Below, piece after piece: positions 60,179 through 64,000 of a DNA stretch of 64,000 nt. Both the position numbers and the translations under genes were made by a program. The first letter of the stretch is position 1. Every line of letters starts with the position of its first letter. Origin of the DNA: Roseateles violae (GTDB lineage Bacteria; Pseudomonadota; Gammaproteobacteria; Burkholderiales; Burkholderiaceae_C); contig NZ_JAUHHC010000001.1 of assembly GCF_030410485.1 (NCBI RefSeq), positions 558,001 to 622,000 on the forward strand. Direction: 5' to 3'. The notes beneath the pieces were generated by a model. The model saw only the letters and a program-made list of their open reading frames with translations, had not been told where the DNA came from and searched no databases.

Positions 60179-61386
60179 GCGACCACCTGCTTCTCGTGCA
60201 GCGCGCCGATCTGCGCCGCGTCCAGGCCCAGCTCGGCCAGCACCGCGTCGGTGTCCTCGCCCAGGCGCGGCGCCGGCGTGCGCAGGCTGCCCGGCGTGCC
60301 GAGCAGCTTGGGCACGACGCCGGGCACCTCGATGCTGGCGCCGTCGCGGGTCGTCTGTGTCTGGATCATCTCGCGGGCGCGGTAATGGGGGTCTTCGGCG
60401 ATGTCCCTGGCCGTGTAGACCTTGCCGGCCGGCACCTTGGCGGCGCCAAGCAGTTCCAGCACGGTCGCGATCGGCAGCGCCTGCGACCAGGCCTCGATGG
60501 CCGCATCGATCTCGGCGACTCTTGCGACGCGGCCGGCATTGCCGGCCAGGGCCGGATCCTTGCCCAGGTCCTCGCGGCCTATCGTGCTCATCAGCCGCTT
60601 GAAGATGCTGTCGCCATTTCCCGCGATCAGGACGTAGCCGTCGGCGCAGCGGTAGGCATTGCTGGGCGCGATGCCGGGCAGGGCGCTGCCGGCCGCCTCG
60701 CGCACGGCGCCGAAGGCGCTGTACTCGGGCAAGAGGCTTTCCATCACATTGAAGACCGCCTCGTGCAGGGCCACGTCGATCACCTGGCCGCGGCCGCCGT
60801 TGACCTTGCGGTGGTAGAGCGCGGTGAGCACGCCGATCGTGCCGTGCAGCGCCGCCAAGGTGTCGCCGATCGAGATGCCGCAGCGCACCGGCACCCGGCC
60901 CGGCTCGCCGGTCAGGTGGCGCAGGCCGCCCATGGCCTCGCCGATCGCGCCGAAGCCGGGCAGGTCGCGGTAGGGCCCGGTCTGGCCGTAGCCGGAGATG
61001 CGCAGCATGATCAGGCCGGGGTTCAGCTGGGCGAGCTCCTCGTAACTCATGCCCCAGCCCTCCAAGGTGCCGGGGCGGAAGTTCTCGATCAGCACATCGG
61101 CGCCGGCGATCAGCCGGCGGGCGATGTCCTGGCCCTCGGCCTGGCGCAGGTCCAGCGCGATCGAGCGCTTGTTGCGCGACTGCACCTGCCACCAGACCGA
61201 GGTGCCGCCCTCGTCCAGCAGGCGCCAGCTGCGCAGCGGGTCGCCGACGCCGGGCGGCTCGATCTTGATCACCTCGGCGCCGAAATCGCCCAGCGTCTTG
61301 CCGGCAAAGGGGCCGGCGATCAACTGGCCCATCTCGATCACGCGCAGGCCCTGCAGGGCGCCGGGAGTCAGTTGGGATGTGTCCAT
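60175..61386 (-). CDS. CaiB/BaiF (family III) CoA-transferase
   Basis: The 403-aa protein has the family N-terminus GLRVIEMGQLIAGPFAGKTLGDFGAEVIKIEPP, ENFRPGTLEGWGMSYEEL, SGYGQTGPYRDLPGFGAIGEAMGGL and SIGDTLAALHG, with the catalytic Asp. Such enzymes pass CoA between carboxylic acids. Upstream of a HMG-CoA-lyase-type gene it would activate a free acid before cleavage. ATG at 61386 gives the usual start; the longer frame runs into the LysR region. Confidence 0.92.
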   Translation of the reverse strand: MDTSQLTPGALQGLRVIEMGQLIAGPFAGKTLGDFGAEVIKIEPPGVGDPLRSWRLLDEGGTSVWWQVQSRNKRSIALDLRQAEGQDIARRLIAGADVLIENFRPGTLEGWGMSYEELAQLNPGLIMLRISGYGQTGPYRDLPGFGAIGEAMGGLRHLTGEPGRVPVRCGISIGDTLAALHGTIGVLTALYHRKVNGGRGQVIDVALHEAVFNVMESLLPEYSAFGAVREAAGSALPGIAPSNAYRCADGYVLIAGNGDSIFKRLMSTIGREDLGKDPALAGNAGRVARVAEIDAAIEAWSQALPIATVLELLGAAKVPAGKVYTARDIAEDPHYRAREMIQTQTTRDGASIEVPGVVPKLLGTPGSLRTPAPRLGEDTDAVLAELGLDAAQIGALHEKQVVA

Positions 61387-61472
61387 GGCGGCGATTCTGC
61401 GCAGCCGCGGCCCCGGGCGGAATGACAAAGCCGCCATCCCAGCTTTCGCCGAACGTGAAAGCGAGTGCGGGT

Positions 61473-62369
61473 TTACGCCTGGCGGGACAGGTGTTCGATC
61501 AGCAGCCGCACATGGCGCGGCACCGCCGCCGCGTCTCGCAGGCCGATCAAGAGGCGCCGGCTGGCCCAGTCGTCCTCCAGCTCGATCTGGCGCAGCGGCA
61601 GCACGCGCAGCTGCGCCTGGATCGCGTCGCGCGGCAGCACGGCCACGCCCATGCCGGCGGCCACCATCTGGCACATCGCGTCGAAGCTGCGCACATGGAT
61701 GCGGATCTTCAGCCGCCGGCCCAGCGCCTCGGTCTCGGCCTGCAGGCGGCGGGCCAGCGAGGTGCCGCGCGGCAGGCTGGCGAAGTCATAGTCGACCGCC
61801 TCCTCGAAGCGCAGGCGCTCGCGCCCGTCCAGCGCATGGCCCTGCGGCACGACCAGCACCAGCCGGTCCTCGCGGTAGCGCTGCACATGCAGGCCCAGGG
61901 TCGGCGTGCGGTCGGCGAAGATGCCCAGATCGGCGCGACCGTCCAGCACGGCCAGCACCGTCTCGCTGCTGTTCTCCTCCTCCAGCTCGATGCGCACGCC
62001 GGGGTTGGCCTCGGCGAAGCCGGCAATATCCTGCGGCAGGAACTGCGTCACCGCCGAGGTATTGGCCCACAGGCGCACGACGCCGACGATGCCGGCCGCG
62101 TAGTCGGACAGATCGGCCGCCAGCTGGTCGACGTCGCTGAGGATGCGCTGCGCATGGCCCAAGAGCGCCTGGCCGGCCACCGTCACGGTGACGCCGCGCG
62201 AATGGCGCTCCAGCAGCGGCGCGCCGACGGCGGCTTCCAGATCGCTGATGCGCTTGCTGGCCGCGCCGACGGCCAGATTGGCCAGCTCGGCGCCGCGGCT
62301 GATGCTGCCCGTGCGGGCCACCAGATTGAACAGGGACAGCGAGACGAGATCGAGGCGGTGCAGGTTCAC
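61473..62369 (-). CDS. LysR family transcriptional regulator
   Basis: The 298-aa protein has the LysR helix-turn-helix (FNLVARTGSISRGAELANLAVGAASKRISDLEAAVGAPLLERHSRG, about residues 14-57) and an effector domain (VVRLWANTSAVTQFLPQ onward). It lies directly upstream of the CoA-transferase/lyase/Bug run on the same strand, 86 bp away, so it is a candidate activator or autoregulator of that run. The divergent arrangement common to LysR targets is absent. Confidence 0.92.
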   Translation of the reverse strand: MNLHRLDLVSLSLFNLVARTGSISRGAELANLAVGAASKRISDLEAAVGAPLLERHSRGVTVTVAGQALLGHAQRILSDVDQLAADLSDYAAGIVGVVRLWANTSAVTQFLPQDIAGFAEANPGVRIELEEENSSETVLAVLDGRADLGIFADRTPTLGLHVQRYREDRLVLVVPQGHALDGRERLRFEEAVDYDFASLPRGTSLARRLQAETEALGRRLKIRIHVRSFDAMCQMVAAGMGVAVLPRDAIQAQLRVLPLRQIELEDDWASRRLLIGLRDAAAVPRHVRLLIEHLSRQA

Positions 62370-62412
62370 GGTGGCCGCATTGTGCGCCGGCGCGGCCGCG
62401 GACAGCGCCCGC

Positions 62413-62811
62413 TCAGTGCAAGGTGTAGCTGGGCAGTGCGTCGGGGCCGCGCTTGAAGGCCTCGATCAGGCCCTCGGGGCGGAACTGGCCGATGAGGGCC
62501 TGGCCGTAGAGCAGGGTCTCGATCGCATGCTCGATGCCCTTCAGCACGCAGAAGGCCATGAAGTCGTTGCTGGCGCCGCCCTCGTCGTCGGCGTAATCGG
62601 CCTGCATCGCGGCGCAGCGGCTCTGCAGGAACTCCAGCATCTGCAGCGGGCTCTCGGTCTCGGGGCAGTCGCCGGCATAGCCCTCGATGTCGCAGCGCGC
62701 ATCCTCGGACAGCCAGAGCCGGCCCTCGACGATGTCGACGAAGAGCAGATCCGGGTTGTTCTGGATCTCGGCCAGTTCCTGATGGCGGGTTTGCGGGTGC
62801 AGGGCGTCCAT
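62413..62811 (-). CDS. Hypothetical protein, 132 aa
   Basis: I do not recognise a family. The 132-aa acidic protein begins MDALHPQTRHQELAEIQNNPDLLFVDIVEGRLWLSEDA and has four Cys-containing segments. It appears soluble and cytoplasmic, with no signal peptide or membrane helix. The start at 62811 is preferred, since residues before it are Pro/Arg-rich. It stands alone between LysR and a divergent DUF1428 gene. Confidence 0.75.
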   Translation of the reverse strand: MDALHPQTRHQELAEIQNNPDLLFVDIVEGRLWLSEDARCDIEGYAGDCPETESPLQMLEFLQSRCAAMQADYADDEGGASNDFMAFCVLKGIEHAIETLLYGQALIGQFRPEGLIEAFKRGPDALPSYTLH

Positions 62812-62986
62812 GCGAAAAAGATAGCGGCTGCCGCCCCGGCGCGGGCAGGGCGGCGGCGCAGCAAAAGGCCGCATCCGTTAACTAGGCACGCTCCTGACCG
62901 ATCATTGGGGTCGACCGGCGCCATGTCGATCGCGGCCGGTGCCATTCGTCGTCCCCTGGCAAACCTCAAGCGAAGGAGAAACAGCG

Positions 62987-63352
62987 ATGAGCGAACAGAC
63001 GAACTATGTCGACGGCTATGTGATCGCCGTGCCGAACGCCAACCGCGAGCGCTACCGCGAGATCGCGACGGCGGGCGCGGCCATCTTCAAGGAGTTCGGC
63101 GCCTTGAGCGTGGTCGAGTGCTGGGGCGACGACGTGCCCGAGGGCAAAGTCACCTCGTTCACGATGGCCGTGCAGCGCAAGCCGGACGAGTCCATCGTGT
63201 TCTCGTGGATCGTCTGGCCCTCGCGCCAGGTGCGCGACGAGGGCATGAAGAAATCGATGGAAGACCCGCGTTTCGAGGCCTTGATGAAGCCGATGCCCTT
63301 CGACGGTCAGCGCATGATCTTCGGCGGCTTCCAGGTGCTCGTGGAAGCGTGA
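62987..63352 (+). CDS. DUF1428 family protein
   Basis: The 121-aa protein has NYVDGYVIAVPNANRERYREIA, VVECWGDDVPEGKVTSF and MPFDGQRMIFGGFQVLVE, the pattern of DUF1428, a dimeric alpha+beta-barrel (ABM-like) protein of unknown role. AGGAGAAACAGCG precedes the ATG. It converges with the D-threonine-aldolase-like gene, 9 bp apart. Confidence 0.9.
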   Translation: MSEQTNYVDGYVIAVPNANRERYREIATAGAAIFKEFGALSVVECWGDDVPEGKVTSFTMAVQRKPDESIVFSWIVWPSRQVRDEGMKKSMEDPRFEALMKPMPFDGQRMIFGGFQVLVEA

Positions 63353-63361
63353 GCGATCCGT

Positions 63362-64000
63362 TCAGCGGCTGAGCCCGCGCGCGGCGATGGGCCAGATCGC
63401 CTCGACGATGCCGCCGCGGTAGGCGATCAGTTCGTCGTGCAGGTTCAGCGTCGGGTCGCAATGGCCGGGCACCAGCAGGATCTGGGTGCCAAGCGGCGCG
63501 CGGGCGGCCGTCGCCTCGCGCGGCCGCAGGGTCCCGTGCTCGTCGCTGGCGGCCACATAGTCCAGCGGCGCGCCCCAGACCTCGGGCAGGCCGGAATCGA
63601 CGGCCAGCGACTTCAGGCCGGCGTCGATGATGGTCCGCTCGCCGCCGCCGCTGCTGATCACCGTCGTCGCCAGGAACAGCGCATGCTCGAAGCGCAGCGT
63701 GCCCGCGTATTCGTTGCGGCCGTAGTCGCCGTCCATGAACACATAGGAGCCCGGCTGGACCTCGGTGTAGACCCCGCTGGCCAGGTCGAACTCGACGCTG
63801 CCGCTGCCGCCGCCGGTGACCACCGGACAGGGCACGCCGGCGCGCGCCAGCGCCGCGACGACCTCGGCCGTGCGCTCGGCCGCCCGCGCCGCCGCCAGCC
63901 GCCGCTCGGCGTGGCCGCGCAGATGCTGGATGCTGCCCTGGTAGGCCTGCAGGCCGGCAAAGCGCAGCTGGGCGCGCGGCGCAATGCGTTCCAGCAGGCG
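63362..64000 (-). CDS. DSD1 family PLP-dependent enzyme (D-threonine aldolase-like), partial
   Basis: The 3' part (212 codons) of a gene whose start lies beyond the window encodes the C-terminal half of a D-threonine aldolase/D-serine dehydratase-like protein: VTGGGSGSVEFDLASGVYTE, PGSYVFMDGDYGRNEY, IIDAGLKSLAVDSGLPEVWG, SDEHGTL and VPGHCDPTLNLHDE, with the metal-binding His/Cys in the last. It splits or dehydrates D-hydroxy amino acids with PLP and a divalent metal. The PLP lysine lies outside the window. The gene's transcription and neighbours upstream are unknown. Confidence 0.88.
   Translation of the reverse strand, partial: RLLERIAPRAQLRFAGLQAYQGSIQHLRGHAERRLAAARAAERTAEVVAALARAGVPCPVVTGGGSGSVEFDLASGVYTEVQPGSYVFMDGDYGRNEYAGTLRFEHALFLATTVISSGGGERTIIDAGLKSLAVDSGLPEVWGAPLDYVAASDEHGTLRPREATAARAPLGTQILLVPGHCDPTLNLHDELIAYRGGIVEAIWPIAARGLSR

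Noticed and set aside
1-64000. CRISPR arrays, tRNA or rRNA genes, prophage or integrase genes
   Set aside because: No spaced direct repeats, tRNA-like T-loops with CCA ends, rRNA-like stretches or phage structural/integrase motifs were found by eye.

Overview
The window is about 70% G+C with dense, mostly short-spaced genes. The gene set (complete ccmA-I, napEDABC, an orphan Bug/TctC binding protein, a PEP-CTERM protein, an ECF42-type sigma factor, ligase plus ligase-associated exonuclease) points to a betaproteobacterium of the Burkholderiales, most likely the Roseateles/Paucibacter/Mitsuaria-Rubrivivax neighbourhood. This placement is inferred from gene content and composition, not from an alignment. 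No rRNA, tRNA, CRISPR array, prophage or intact insertion sequence was seen.

Layout. 1-3949: M48 lipoprotein protease, then an Lrp regulator divergent from a lone acetolactate synthase large subunit. 3934-13196: a peptide-utilisation island with an M81/MlrC-type metallopeptidase, a beta-lactamase-fold serine hydrolase, a TonB-dependent receptor, an XRE-cupin regulator, a POT peptide transporter and a DauA-like D-amino-acid dehydrogenase. Two TTTTCCAA-N-TTGGAAAA-type palindromes sit in its two divergent promoter regions and a third core lies inside the regulator gene. 13331-19838: a propeller/GGDEF sensor, a PEP-CTERM protein, a CadC-like regulator and a small VOC protein. 19906-22757: a small exported protein, rtcB with a structured upstream region, a 46-codon gene with its own promoter and terminator, and a divergent HTH gene. 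22896-33553: the cytochrome c maturation operon converging on the periplasmic nitrate reductase operon, whose NapB and NapC need that machinery. 33693-38944: assorted enzymes, including a lower-G+C TetR/SDR/alcohol-dehydrogenase unit with clear palindromic operators. 39138-43899: a 2-oxoacid oxidoreductase operon with a flavoprotein/iron-sulfur partner. 44047-51908: DUF885 protein with a solute-binding protein, small proteins, and the ligase/exonuclease pair. 51919-57256: an ECF42-type sigma factor with VOC, YciI (DGPF), SRPBCC, exonuclease and GFA genes, including a decayed GFA copy. 57282-64000: metallophosphatase, a TctC/HMG-CoA-lyase/CoA-transferase/LysR set, small genes, and a D-threonine-aldolase-like gene cut by the window end.

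The most interesting unit is 3934-13196. Its parts match the logic of the microcystin mlrB-mlrC-mlrD set (serine peptidase, M81 metallopeptidase, POT-type transporter) with an outer-membrane receptor, a D-amino-acid dehydrogenase and a dedicated regulator added, but without the ring-opening MlrA. I infer a regulon for uptake and catabolism of D-residue-containing, possibly cyclic, peptides. Other items worth attention are the 15-bp long-range stem upstream of rtcB, the 46-codon gene at 22089-22229, a REP-like element translated inside a flavoprotein gene, and a CcmH lacking its signal peptide.
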